From Anagrus nilaparvatae (taxonomy: Eukaryota > Arthropoda > Insecta > Hymenoptera > Mymaridae), in contig JAKSXM010000007.1 in NCBI GenBank assembly GCA_022575985.1, positions 28,894,501 through 28,958,500 on the forward strand: DNA of 64,000 nt, in the 5' to 3' direction. Below the pieces are notes generated by a model. That model was not told the DNA's origin and did no database searches. It was given only the letters and a program-made list of their open reading frames with translations. A program made the translations under genes and the position numbers. Shown here piece by piece: positions 1 through 11,500 of the stretch (its first letter is position 1; each line of letters starts with the position of its first letter).

Positions 1-354
1 TTTTTTATAGGAATCTGATTACCAACAACTTTTTTTGTAATACACGCCTTCAAAATCCAAGATTTTAAAGCTTGGGTACCATTCGAGATGCTTAATTTTT
101 TTGCTTAAATTTGGCACCCAAGATGAAAAGTAACCGAAAAAACAGTTTATATTTCCCAATGTTACAGACAGACAACTCAAGTTAAACAGAGCGTGTAATA
201 ATAAAAAAGATTTTATTTTGGCCAGTATACTATATCAATGTCGGTAAAAGAGAATATAGTCTAGGCGCAAGCCATACTAATCACGCCCAAAAATTAAATT
301 TCTTTTTACGAGGATAATAATAGGTGGTACAGGAAACCATCCGTATTCGCGGGT
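1..354. other. AT-rich stretch, nothing recognised
   Basis: No open frame, RNA gene or repeat partner was seen. It precedes the LINE fragment and may include part of its more decayed coding region, since the open frame there can be followed a little way upstream, but nothing is clear enough to call. Confidence 0.4.
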
Positions 355-762
355 AATCGGGACCGGAAAAAGACCACAAACCCTATTTACAACAATTCTT
401 CGCTTGTATTTATGATCTCCTTCTGGAACTCCCTCCCTGAAGAAATTCGTCTGTCAAGCTCAGTGGAAGTTATCAAATCTAGTCTTTACCAACACCTTCT
501 AGAGATTGACAGACGTGAAGCAAACCTCCCTTAACTTAAATTTATTCCTACATATTTTTTACATATTTTAAATCTCACTTGCCTCTTCCTTCCCCCTTCC
601 TCTCTGTTTTCTAGATCCTTATTACAAATTGTATTATATTGTAAATTTTCATATTATATTAAATTTTAATTAGCGTGTAGCAACAAAAATATCTATATCA
701 TTAATGTACTACAATATTTTGTACAATTTTGTACGATAATCTTATTAATAAAAAAAAAAAAG
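355..762 (+). mobile_element. 3' end of a 5'-truncated non-LTR retrotransposon
   Basis: Positions about 355-534 encode the extreme C-terminus of a LINE reverse-transcriptase protein, ending at a TAA at 532-534. The readable stretch contains FWNSLPEEIRLSSSVEVIKS, the 'WNSLP..IR' signature common at the C-terminus of CR1/Jockey/RTE-like ORF2 proteins. A 3' UTR of about 200 bp follows and ends in AATAAAAAAAAA at about 748-762. The layout (short C-terminal coding piece, UTR, poly(A)) is that of a typical dead-on-arrival 5'-truncated insertion. The clade cannot be settled from so short a piece. Confidence 0.7.
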
Positions 763-807
763 GTTCTGGCACGAAGTGCCCAGCACCGATAAAATTTAGT
801 TAAGTTT

Positions 808-965
808 TGAAAATAAAAATAATGGTTTATTAAAGTTATGGAAAAAGTTCATTATTTGCAATCTACGTCTTACTGTATAACTGTTTTTATTATTGAATTG
901 AGCCAGTTTTACTATGATTAAACATGAAATATGATTAAGGGGGTTGGCGCGCTTCAGTGCGCAGG
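808..965 (+). repeat. dispersed repeat, second copy at 49400-49565
   Basis: About 150 bp aligns by eye, in the same orientation, with 49400-49565. Shared landmarks are GAAAATAAAAAT, ATGGTTTATTAAA, TTTGCAATC, TTACTGTAT and the terminal TTGGCGC.CTTCAG. Both copies end in a GC-rich block with small inverted repeats (here GCGCGCTTCAGTGCGC). No coding capacity is convincing. The family is unknown. Confidence 0.6.
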
Positions 966-1089
966 GGTCTTGCCCCATAGTACTATCATAAAAATGAATT
1001 ATTCATCGATACGGTAACTAAGACTATGTACAATGTAGATTTTTATCGTTAGAGAGTCATTTTGATTGGCTCTCACGATAATGTACACA

Positions 1090-1326
1090 AAAAATAAGAA
1101 TGATCTTTGAATGATCTTATCCTTGATACTGTTAGTTTATCATCTCATGGAAAAAATTAGGTTTCTTAAATTACATAAAAAAAAGAAGATTTTTCTACAC
1201 TAGTACATAATCTTCTTTCATGATAGTTATGTCTGTTATAGACAGTTTTTGGTATAGCTGGTGTAGTTATATCTTGAAGACATAATTACACCAGCTACAG
1301 GAATAAAGAAAAAATGTTTGCTATGT
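1090..1326 (+). mobile_element. internally deleted non-autonomous derivative of the Crypton-like element
   Basis: Positions 1090-1216 match, in reverse complement, about 34375-34505, upstream of the tyrosine recombinase gene. Positions about 1230-1326 match, again in reverse complement, about 31205-31295, downstream of that gene. The roughly 3.1 kb between these two blocks in the long copy, including the whole gene, is missing here. This is the arrangement expected of a short derivative that keeps only both ends. A 15-bp stem is conspicuous in the second block (TAGCTGGTGTAGTTAT ... ATTACACCAGCTA). Confidence 0.65.
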
Positions 1327-1329
1327 TTA

Positions 1330-1720
1330 AATTGAGGAATAAAAATGATATAGTAAAAACGTTAATTCTAGATATTAGTAATTTCATAGAAATAAATTAA
1401 GTACTACGTCCAAAAAGAAAAAATTTTATGAAGTTTTTTTAATTTTCTTATGTAAAACATTAAAAAAAAAAAAATTCGTAAAATTTCGTATCAGATAGAG
1501 ATCCTTTATACAAACGATAATTCTAGATATTCATACTTTCATAGAAAGAAATTTAGTACTAAGTCCTAAAAAAAAAAATAATTATTGTTTTTTTCTAATT
1601 TTTTTATCTAAAAAATTTAAAAAAAAATTGTTTGAAAAATTAGGTATCGGATTGGAGAAAACGAGAAAAAACGATAATTCTAGATATTAGTACTTTCATG
1701 GAAAAAAATGAGGTACTACA
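1330..1720 (+). repeat. TCTAGATATT/AAACGATAATT minisatellite array
   Basis: Three to four degenerate units of roughly 100-130 bp each carry the same order of blocks: AAAACGATAATTCTAGATAT, a few bases, CTTTCATAGAAA, AATTTAGTACTAAGTCC, then an A/T-rich spacer and a GTATCRGAT block. Related units occur at 2395-2700, 23890-24040, 29390-29790, 31040-31190 and 58850-59110, in both orientations. The array directly follows the Crypton derivative here and directly abuts the Crypton-like element at 31.2 kb, so it may belong to that element's flank or be a preferred target. Confidence 0.6.
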
Positions 1721-2394
1721 TGAGTGATTCTTAGTGAATTCAGCAAAAGTTTCCAGGTCGGGTCGCTGAAACCGACTAAAAAGTTTTTTTGCCAATTACC
1801 TATCCAAAATAAACTATGTCCCCAAATTTTAGCCCTTAATATTTAGAACTAAGCCCAGGGCGAATTTTTGAGGAAAATAACACGTTTTCATCTTTCCTCA
1901 GCCGCTCATTCTTCTTTTATATGCCATTCCTTCTGGGAACGATTAAAAATTATCAAAAAAGAGGCACTATAGTAAAATTTCCTCAGGAATCCAGTCCTGC
2001 CATTAGTTTTTGAAAATTCCTATACGGGGAGTCGGAAAATCGATAAATTCTCAGGGTATTTTACGGAAGCTACAGAAAAATTGTATATCCGAGTTTTTTG
2101 GATCCCATATCAACCTAGATGCGATCGAACTTCCTAGACCCTAAAATAATCGAAAAATCGTAAATTTTCCACAATTTTTCTCATTTTTTTTCAGTTTTTT
2201 AAATTTTCCCGCTCTAAACGACTCCGAATGATTTAAATAAGAGAAAATTCGGATTCCCAGGGAAATTTTACATACTTTCTTTGTTTAAATATTTTTTAGG
2301 CTTTGATGTAAACGAGCTCACACTAAATGCCTCAAATACAAAAGTCGGATTTTTATCATTTTCAACAGTTTTTCTAAAAATTCGAAAAAAAAAA
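1721..2394. other. unassigned AT-rich spacer
   Basis: No open frame of note and no copy found elsewhere in the window. Local sequence such as AGTGATTCTTAGTGAATTCAGC and GGGTCGCTGAAACCGAC is less AT-rich than its surroundings and could be the interior of another decayed element. Confidence 0.3.
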
Positions 2395-2700
2395 ATTTGA
2401 AAAATTACGTATCAGATGGAGAAATCCTTTACAACCGATAATTCTAGATACTCGTACTCTTAGGAAAAAATTAAGTATTACGTCCTAAAATAAAAAAAAA
2501 TTTGGCATTTTTTGTATTTTTCGGCGACAAAAATTGTGAAAAAATTAAGTATCAGGTACAAAAAATGTTACGGAATTCCGCTTGCCGCAAGCGGATTTTT
2601 TTTTCAGTGTAGAATTATCGTTTGTATAAAGGATTTCTCTATCTGATACGAAATTTTTCGAATTTTTTTTTTTTAAATGTTTTACATAAGAAATTACATA
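2395..2700. repeat. minisatellite units, facing orientations
   Basis: One unit reads on the plus strand at about 2395-2535 (ACGTATCAGATGGAGAAATC, then GATAATTCTAGATACTCG). A second reads on the minus strand at about 2605-2690 (AGAATTATCGTTTGTATAAA, then TCTCTATCTGATACG). Both belong to the family described at 1330-1720. The pair forms an imperfect inverted repeat around about 2560. Confidence 0.55.
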
Positions 2701-2829
2701 AGTCACCGGTTCAATTCCTAAACCAAGTAAATTTTTTTTTTTTTTTACTAAAAAAAAAATAAAAATCTTCTGCCATACGTGGGCCGAAGTATGTGCCATA
2801 CGTCGCGGAGATGTGTACCAAAGGACGTA

Positions 2830-4045
2830 CACTGAGAAAATTATATAATTGTGACAATGATATCATATAATCATATTTGTACGATTATACATGTAATCAC
2901 CCTGATGATATTATATCATCAGGACAATAATATTCTATAATCCTGACAATTATATGCATATCATTGGGGCAATTATACATATAATCCTCCTGATGATATC
3001 ATATAATCAAGGCAATTATATTTAATTTTTTGTTTTTTTGTTCAAAATATTTATTTTTTGGGTATATGAAGAAACTCACAGATATTTAATTATGTATTTT
3101 TACCTAATTTATTATTTATTAAAGTTCTTTTAAAGACTTTCAAAGATGTGAATTTTTATTATTTTTATCTTTGGTATTTTTGTTAATTTTTTTTTTCGCT
3201 CGCACGCTTTCGTTCGTTATCAATTATCGACACCGTAACCCTAACTAATCTAATCGCATATGTATTATAGAGAAATAGCAAGCGCTCGCCGATCATCATT
3301 CTTATTGTGTATTATATCCTCGGTCCTTATATAGTAAGTGGAACGTATTTTTGACACTTGCGAGAGAAAAGACCTTAGCATCTAGCGGTTGAAAATTAAA
3401 ACAATACACCGCGCACAATTCGAATTCAAAAAAAGTTTGAAAAAAAATTTATTTTAAATTTGAATTTAGCGCGGTACGTGAATTTAATTATCTTCCGCTA
3501 GATGCTAAGGTCTTTTCTCTCGCAAGTGTCAAAAATACGTTCCACTTACTATATAAGGACCGAGGATATAATACACAATAAGAATGATGATCGGCGAGCG
3601 CTTGCTATTTCTCTATAATACATATGCGATTAGATTAGTTAGGGTTACGGTGTCGATAATTGATAACGAACGAAAGCGTGCGAGCGAAAAAAAAAATTAA
3701 CAAAAATACCAAAGATAAAAATAATAAAAATTCACATCTTTGAAAGTCTTTAAAAGAACTTTAATAAATAATAAATTAGGTAAAAATACATAATTAAATA
3801 TCTGTGAGTTTCTTCATATACCCAAAAAATAAATATTTTGAACAAAAAAACAAAAAATTAAATATAATTGCCTTGATTATATGATATCATCAGGAGGATT
3901 ATATGTATAATTGCCCCAATGATATGCATATAATTGTCAGGATTACAGAATATTATTGTCTAATCTACATGTATAATATTACATGTATAATCGTACAAAT
4001 ATGATTATATGATATCATTGTCACAATTATATAATTTTCTCAGTG
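2830..4045. mobile_element. 1.2-kb foldback element, TA target duplication
   Basis: An almost perfect palindrome: the left arm (2830 to about 3425) and right arm (about 3465-4045) are reverse complements over about 590 bp each, with only a short loop at about 3426-3464. Ends read TA-CACTGAGAAAATTATA and the mirror TATAATTTTCTCAGTG-TA, giving a TA duplication, as for Tc1/mariner-type insertion. Subterminal parts hold repeated GATATCATATAATC-like blocks. There is no coding capacity. The near identity of the arms suggests a young or gene-converted element. It interrupts a GC-richer sequence present on both sides (about 2770-2828 and 4048-4140) rich in CATACGTGGGCC/GGCCCATAC blocks. Confidence 0.85.
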
Positions 4046-4047
4046 TA

Positions 4048-5084
4048 TGCTATACGTGCGCCACGCGTCGGCAGAGCGTTTTGCCGAACGTCGCCCGAAC
4101 TTTGGCCCATACTTGGCCGGCACAGTTCAAAAGTGCACGGGAAATCATTTGTAAATAACTAATATTTTTATATTTAATGAATAAAAATAATTTTAAACGC
4201 TACTACATATCTGTGGTACTACGTACTCCATACACGCATACTAATGTAACTCACACAGAGAACGATTTAGGGAGATTCCTCAGGAAAGAGTTTATCAGTA
4301 TAAACAAAAAAATTTTTTTAATTTCTATTGAGATATACATAGTAAATCAACCCCAAACGTTATTAATAGATCCCGCAAATGAAGACTAATTAAGCAAGTT
4401 CAGCATGGATTTAAAGTTGGCAAATGTTTAAAATCCTCAAATTAGCTTTTTTACAATTTTATTCGATTCTCGCAAAATGCAAAAAATATATAATTTATTC
4501 CACTAATGAAGTGAAAAACAAAAAAAATAATGAAAACTTTCCTTTGAGAATAAAAAACAGCACAAATAAATAGGTATATAAATAAATTAACGTAAATGGG
4601 TATAATAGATAATTATTGCATTTTGAAGGTAAAAATATTTGAGAGTAATATTTTTTATCAGCATAACCATAAATTTTATTTTAATCCCTGTGCAGTTTAA
4701 TGTTTTTACCATAATATTGCCTTAATTTATGTCCATTTGATTGATGTTCGACCATCATTTTTTTATTAATTTTTTTTGGCTTTTAATTATAAAATCATCA
4801 TCTATGTCCCTTACAAGCCCGTAGTAAGTGAAAATTGACCATACCTTTTTTTGAGTTCATAAAAAGTATAAAAATGAGGTTTATAAGTATAAAATAATTA
4901 CGGTTTTCAAATTTTAAATCAGTATATTATTGCAATTTTCACTTTTATTTCTTTTTATTTAAATTAATTTATAAACTTATCAATGGTTTATATAGATGTA
5001 ATAATTAAATACTAAAAATGGTTTTTGATAAAAAATTGAATTGTGTTCTGCAATATTTTGTTAACATTTTGTTAAAATTGACAG
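4048..5084. other. GC-richer flank, then AT-rich spacer
   Basis: The first 95 bp resemble the sequence left of the foldback element in inverted form (GGCCCATACTTGGCC against CATACGTGGGCCGAAG), suggesting that element landed inside an older inverted-repeat element. The rest is AT-rich. A 70-codon open frame at 4177-4389 has no recognisable domain and is not called as a gene. Confidence 0.35.
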
Positions 5085-5400
5085 TATTTTTTTATGAGCT
5101 TCATTGGCTTTGAATAGTGATAAAAAAGTTTTAAAATATACTTACAAGCACTGTTCTGTAATCTGAAAATATTTTTAAACCTATTTTAAAAAAAATATTG
5201 CAAAAATTAAAATGAAAAGAACGTTTTGCCCGATTCACTTCCTTTGCTCAAAAATACTTTTTTATGTGCTTTTATGGCCTTGAATATTAAAAAAAAAGTT
5301 TTAAAATATACTTTCAAGCACTGTTCTGTATTCTGGAAATGATTTTTGAGCTATGATAAAAAAAAATTGCCAAAATAAAAGGAAAAGAACGTTAATTACT
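5085..5400 (+). repeat. tandem duplication, unit about 170 bp
   Basis: Two adjacent diverged copies, offset by 170 bp. Landmarks appear twice: AAGTTTTAAAATATACTT, CAAGCACTGTTCTGTA and AAAAGAACGTT. No function can be assigned. Confidence 0.7.
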
Positions 5401-5454
5401 CTTATAACTTTTATTACTCAAAAACTAATGTGTAAAGTCCCAATTTCTCTGCCA

Positions 5455-5565
5455 AATGTTCCCGATTTTCATGTTCAGTGACCGAAAAAACCTATAGTAG
5501 AGCAAATCTGGTGTTCGCCAGTGATAGTACAACCCCCTCCCTCACCCGTACTTTGACTGGACTAT
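5455..5565 (-). repeat. short copy of the TACTCCAGTCAAA-ended repeat family
   Basis: Matches 28690-28808 in the same orientation and 13690-13800 in reverse complement. Landmarks are CCCGATTTTC, a C-rich run (ACAACCCCCTCCC) and the terminal TTTGACTGGA. This copy is short and appears truncated. Confidence 0.55.
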
Positions 5566-5699
5566 TTAGAAACACTAACAAAAATCCACAACGTAGTACT
5601 ACTCCCTGACTCAGAGAGTTATAACTCCCTAAATTCAGGAAATTTCTGTCATCTCCTGGAATACTTTCGGGATGAAAATGAACAGTCCGATTTTTCAAT

Positions 5700-5940
5700 T
5701 TGGTGAGAAAATAATTTATAACTGGTTTGTGTAACTACACAACCAACGAGCATGCATGGAACATGTTCACTCATAACAGTAATAAATCCAAAGACCGAGA
5801 TTATAATAAATCCTGCAATATAAATTATTCTAACTCCATAAACTTGAAGTATTCTAAGTTCTTGTTCTTATTAGTGCCTGATCCGGCCCTGACTCCAACT
5901 TCAAATTATTCTAAACAATGAAATTTAATATTACTTGAAG
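5700..5940 (-). repeat. dispersed repeat with GGACTTAGAATAAT units (reverse orientation)
   Basis: Reverse complement of about 26940-27150: the block CACAACCAACGAGCATG, then ATGGAACATGTTCACTCATA, then ATTATTCTAA-containing units, match in order. Related arrays are at 14331-14475 and 17430-17640. The shared theme is a 22-24 bp unit around GGACTTAGAATAATTT. Confidence 0.55.
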
Positions 5941-6118
5941 TTTATAAACCTATAGGTGCAAATATGACTGAAAATATGAACATTTTCATAATTGAAAAAG
6001 TTTTTCTCGACCTTGAAAACCCCCAGGTAACGTAAAAAGTTCCTTTTTTCATCTTTTTTAAAACGCCATATGGGAAAATCGGAAAATATGCTCGGGCAAA
6101 TAAATACAAGTTTTCATA

Positions 6119-7585
6119 GAGTTCCACGATATTTCGATATTTTATCGATATCGTATCGATATCGTATCGTTTTTCGATATTGATGTCCTATTTTTGGTAC
6201 GTTACCCATATCAAAGGGGTCGATATGTCGATAATATCGATATATCGGTCTACAAAAAAATTTTTTTTGTGTAACAAAAAATTTAATAAATTTGTACACA
6301 CAAAAAAATCCTGTATTCCTTGAGCCCGAGCCCCTGTGATGTATACTACCAATATTATCGTGCAGCTCCTCAATTATTTCCGGGCTGCTGACGCCCAGAA
6401 AAATTCAGAAAAAGAATATCGAGTTTATTCGTGTAAAATGACGGTAATGTTATAGAGTCAAATTATTTTGATTTTTATATAGTGCGCGCTATTAATTAAT
6501 ATTTTTATATTACACGGAAAAAAATTCTAAGTTGTATTGACAAATAACTTTGTTGAAATATGCCAACAAAGTATTTGTTGAATTGTCATAGTTACTTAGT
6601 TGATTCAAACAGAGTGAAAATTTTGTTTAAAAAAAATTATTTTTTTATTTTTTTTTTTTTTTATTCATTATTTATTTTTGATAATTATTTTTTTTATATT
6701 TATTTAGGTATTTTTTTTTTTTTTTATTAATAATTTTTTTTTTGATAATTATTTTTTTTATATTTATTTATGTACTTATATATTTATTAATTTAAAATCT
6801 GTTAAAAAAAACCGAAGAAAAATTTTGACTGCTACTGGGATCGAACCGAGTTCCGCGGCTTCCGAGACAGCGAGATTATCCATTCTGCTAACAGGACACT
6901 TCGATTTAATAAAAAAATTTCAAGTACTATATGTTGCAGATAATAATTTTCGAAATTATATGCAGAGTAAATTATGCATACCCAGCGAAATGCATATTTA
7001 AAAATAATAGATAAAACTATCATAAATAATTTTTAGGAAATTCCATTTCATTATTATAATAATAATGAATAATAATATAAACAAAAGCCGCTGCTGAAGA
7101 ACAAGTTCCGACTTGTCGTCGGCCGCGGCGTTAAATACATAAAAGGATAGAAAGAGAACATATGAATAAATATTTTAATATAAAAGAAAAAGCATATTTT
7201 TACATTAATTACAAATTCCAATTTTGCCTTTCTTGTTTATCTTTTGAATATGTAAAATATTTTTTGAGCGTTACTTTATTATTTTGACTATCAATTTTAG
7301 CCGTTATTAATTAGTTTTTAAGATAAACACAAAAATTTTGACAAAAAAATAAAAAAATGAGGTTACGGTTGTATTGATAAACAAAAAAAAAAAATAATTA
7401 AAAAAAAAAATAATTAATAAAACAAAAAATAATTTAAAAATTTTAGAACTCGATATTTCGATATCGATACGATATCGATACGATATTAATACTGGCGATA
7501 TCGATACGATATTGACTAAAGCGATATTTTTCGATATCGATACGATATTACTTAAAATATCGTATCGATCGATATCGTGGAACTC
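6119..7585. mobile_element. 1.47-kb TIR element with ATCGATACGATATC subterminal repeats
   Basis: Ends are TA-GAGTTCCACGAT at 6117 and the mirror ATCGTGGAACTC-TA at 7587, so the insertion duplicated TA. Inside each end lie arrays of ATCGATACGATATCGATACG-like motifs (about 6128-6260 and 7445-7575), forming long imperfect TIRs that look like repeated protein-binding sites. The interior holds AT-rich sequence, a possible nested element starting ACACGGAAAAAAAT near 6515, and the tRNA-like segment at 6832-6905. No transposase is encoded. Confidence 0.75.
6832..6905 (-). ncRNA. degenerate tRNA-like (pol III promoter-like) segment
   Basis: On the minus strand a box A-like TTAGCAGAATGGAT is followed about 35 nt later by a box B-like GGTTCGATCCC. 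The stems do not close well: the T-arm has mismatches and the acceptor halves do not pair, so this is not an intact tRNA gene. It may be a tRNA-derived SINE head or pseudogene carried inside the surrounding TIR element. Confidence 0.4.
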
Positions 7586-8084
7586 TACATTTTATTAAGA
7601 AAGCTCTAATTTCTTCAAAAATTATCCCTTATTTGGCTAGTGAGATGTTCTTGAAAAAATTCCATTAATTTTCTTGCTTATCAACACATACCCGATTTAA
7701 GTTGACTAGTCGTATGAAACATTAAAAGATTTTTAGCTTTTTTTTGAATTTTCATTTTATCAATATTTTTTTACAATTTTTTAGTCAAAATCAATTTTTA
7801 GTGTTTGAACGGATGTCAAAATATTAATTTTAAAAAGTAATTGCAAGTCTGCGCTTTTTTGGTTTCTCAAAGAGGAACTCATGTTATTGGTAATTTTTTG
7901 TTTTATTTTATATGATAATGTATAAAAGTCTCTGAAAAGTTTTGAAATCTATATAATTTTACTTTTTAATTATCTACGTTTGTCAGTTAATTGTATTGAG
8001 AAAATATGTCAAAGCTTAGATAAATAGTGAATGTGTATATATATGTGTATTCAATAGTATTTTTAAATCAATATCATATAAACA
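7586..8084. other. unassigned AT-rich spacer
   Basis: No open frame and no partner elsewhere in the window was seen. It contains an (AT)/(GT) alternating stretch near 8035-8050 and ends at the poly(T) marking the 3' end of the minus-strand LINE. Confidence 0.35.
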
Positions 8085-8553
8085 TTTTTTTTTTTTTTTT
8101 AATTTTATTTATTATAACAGGAACACGTCCCAAAAATACAAAAATAAGTTACATATTGTAATAATTAAAACAAAGTAAAGTAAAGTAAAACAAAATAAAC
8201 TAGAATAATACTTATAAATGAATAGTAAAAAAATAATGTAAAAATAAGAATTTATTTATAGTGGTATATACAGCCTCTAACAATGAAATAAATTTGGCCA
8301 GTAACTCAACCCAGCGGGCAAGTTCATACTCACTTCACATGAACATGTGTAGTATGTTAATTTCATGGATCAAACCCCGGAGTCACTGATAACTCAACTC
8401 CTAATGCCAGAACCCAATCAGGATTGCTCATCCAATTAAGGGAGAGCACCCCCGAATAGGGGATGGCACTGGCAACCGTCATGAGTGACTCCGGTGATCG
8501 ACCCACAACCGGATTTTTGAGCCTGTACTATACGTATCATTAAGTATAAATTA

Positions 8554-11500
8554 TTAGGTGTAAGCCAACACCTTGCACGTTAGCTGACGAACACTGTAAA
8601 AGGTGTCAGCAAAAATATCAAATAGTTCAAAGTTGTCATTGTATTTCATACATAAACCTATTGTTATTGACTTAGAAGCATTTGGACATCTTGGGAAAGG
8701 AGGTTCAAATGTAGGGCCAGGATTTCTTAGTACTCTTGTAGGAACCCGCAGTAGAATCTTTGATAAGATTGTACTGCAGTCCACAAAGTGATTCTGTATT
8801 TTACACAAATATATTAAGTCAATTCTTAAAACAGCACTTCTTATTGAGGAGATTTCAATTCTCATTGCAAACCCAGAGTAATCATGATTAGTATAATGTA
8901 TGGGAGAACCAATCCTGTAGGCTACATATCTACGAAACTTATGATTAAGTGCTTCCAGCTGTTCAAATTGCGTCTTATTTAACGACGACCAGATCTGTGA
9001 CCCATACATTATACCAGGATATACATATGAGAAGTAAATTCGCCTAAACGTACCCAAATCACCGAACACTCTTGAGTTTCTTTTTACAAAATTGATGATC
9101 TTAGTAACTTTAGCCACTGTATAATCAACATGACTCTGAAAGCTTAATGAGTCTTCAAAGTATATACCTAAGTCTTTTACTATTTTTACACGAGCTATAC
9201 TAATATCATCAATCCTATAATCAAAGTCTAATTTTTTTTGACCCCGAAAGTAATCACACTACATTTTTTAATCTCCAAAATCATCCCATTCAATTTACAC
9301 CAGTCATTAACACTGTCAAGGTCATTTTGTGAAAGCAAACAGTCATTTATGCATTCAATTCTTCTGTATAGTTTCAGGTCATCCGCAAAGAGTAAAAACT
9401 TTGAGTTTTTAATATAATACTTCATATCATTGATATAAATCAGGAATAGGAGAGGGCCTAAATTGGATCCCTGACCTACCCCAAATGTAATCTTAATTTC
9501 ATCTGAGACAAAATTTCCTATCTTTACTCTCTGCGTCCTTCCATTTAATAATGAGTCAAACCATGACAGAAGACTACCACCAATACCATAGGAGCAAAGC
9601 TTCCCGACTAACATATTACAATTTACCTTATCAAACGCCCGTTGAAAGTCTGTGTATATTACGTCAGTATTAAACCCCTAACAACTATTGTACACAATGT
9701 CATCTACGAACACATGCAAGTTAGTGATAGTGGATCTTCCTGGAAAAAAACTATGCTGCTCATCAATTATGTAGCCAATTATATAATTATAGAGTTTGTT
9801 GTAGACTAATTTTTCAAATATCTTAGCAATTATGTTAATTTTGACAATGGGTCTATAATTGGCAACATCCTGAGCATCTCCACTCTTATATACTGGGTTA
9901 ATAAAGCTTTCTTTTAAGATCTGTGGGTATATACCAGTTTTAATAGAAAGATTAAAAAGGTTAGTCAAGGGACCAACTAATACAGATTTACAGTTTTTTA
10001 TGAAGAGAACATGAACTTTGTCAGGCCCAGGACTTAGCGTATCACTCAATTCATCAATACATTTACTGACATCATCTTCAGTAAATGTTATAATACTTAG
10101 ACTATTATTATTTAAGATACTAGTAATATTCCTATAGGAAATATTCGAGGCTGTATATACGCTACTAAACTTTTTCGCAAATAGATTAACAGAGTCATTA
10201 ATATTATTTGCCTGAATATCATTTAATTTCATAATAACTGGTACACTATATTCATCTTTTAAAGATCTAATATAATTATAAAAACCTTTTGGTTCTTTTT
10301 GAATACTAGATTCAATATCATTTATATAGTTTTTTTCATCTCTTAACATTAACGAATGACTAGCAGATCTTAGAGTTTTAAATTGATCATAGTAATATTC
10401 CGAATATTCATATCGCTTATAAGGGAGCATCCATAAACGACGTCCAGAAAATTTTCGAGGTTTTTTGGACCTACCTACCCTTTGTCACTAATTGTCACAA
10501 AAAAGTTGAACCCCCCTCCTTCCGGACGTCACAATTTTATCTCCAGTTTTCCACCCCTAAATGAAGTTTTAATATTTTTTGGAGTTCATATTTAAAATCA
10601 ACAACCTCGAAAACCCCCCGATATAGTTTTTAAGTAAAAATAAAGCTTTTTATAAAAATCGAATTTTCACCACTTTTTTCCTCAATTTTCCACTTCTAGA
10701 TCAAGCTTCATGATTTTTTTGAGTTCATATTTGAAACTAGCGACCTCGAAAACCGAGTGCTAATTAGAAGAAAAAAAGAAACATAATATTTTACAAATAG
10801 TAAAGAGTTAAAAAAAACATGACGTCCTTTTTTTCATTACCGTACCTTCCCCCTTGTTACAAATGGTCACATTTTATAGTAGACCTACCTACCCAAAACT
10901 CTGGACGTCGTTTATGGATGCTCCCTAATAGTAATGCATTTCATTTTTTTGAAAAATTAATGACTTTAATTCCTTTGAATAATATTTGGGATACTTAAAT
11001 TCAGTTTTTTTACAACACGGAAGAAACAGTTCGATTGCCTTTTGTATTAAAGCTAAAAGGTTGGACAGATTTATATTAACATCAAGGCTTGCATCTACTA
11101 TATTTCTGATATTATTTTCAATAAGATACTTAGTAATAGAGCAGTAATTTGTTTTTTTTAAATTTCTATAATATTCAATACCACTAAATAAACCTGAGTA
11201 ATTTAACTTAACATCAATTTTAAGTGACGCATGTGCATCATAATTTGACTTAAAAAGGTTTAAAGTTTTGTTAAGTTTGATTACTTTTTTATTAAAGAAA
11301 AATAAATCCAGAATATTACTATAATCATTTACATATGTATTAAATTGAATAAGGATATAGAGTTCACAGATATAATTTAACTGCTTAGCTGCTTCACGAA
11401 TATTCCAATTCAAATGATCACCAACCATATATGAGTAACTATTTTTGTTAATCCACTGATAACCAGAGATATTAAAGTCACCCATTAAACAAATGTTGTC

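Noticed and set aside
2545..2832. 95-codon minus-strand open frame
   Set aside because: Covers minisatellite and T-runs (poly-Lys) and the flank of a foldback element; not a protein.
4177..4389. Small host gene, 70 codons
   Set aside because: No domain, signal or conserved partner; AT-rich and between repeats.
6832..6905. Functional tRNA gene
   Set aside because: Box A and box B are present but the acceptor and T stems do not close; kept only as a tRNA-like segment.
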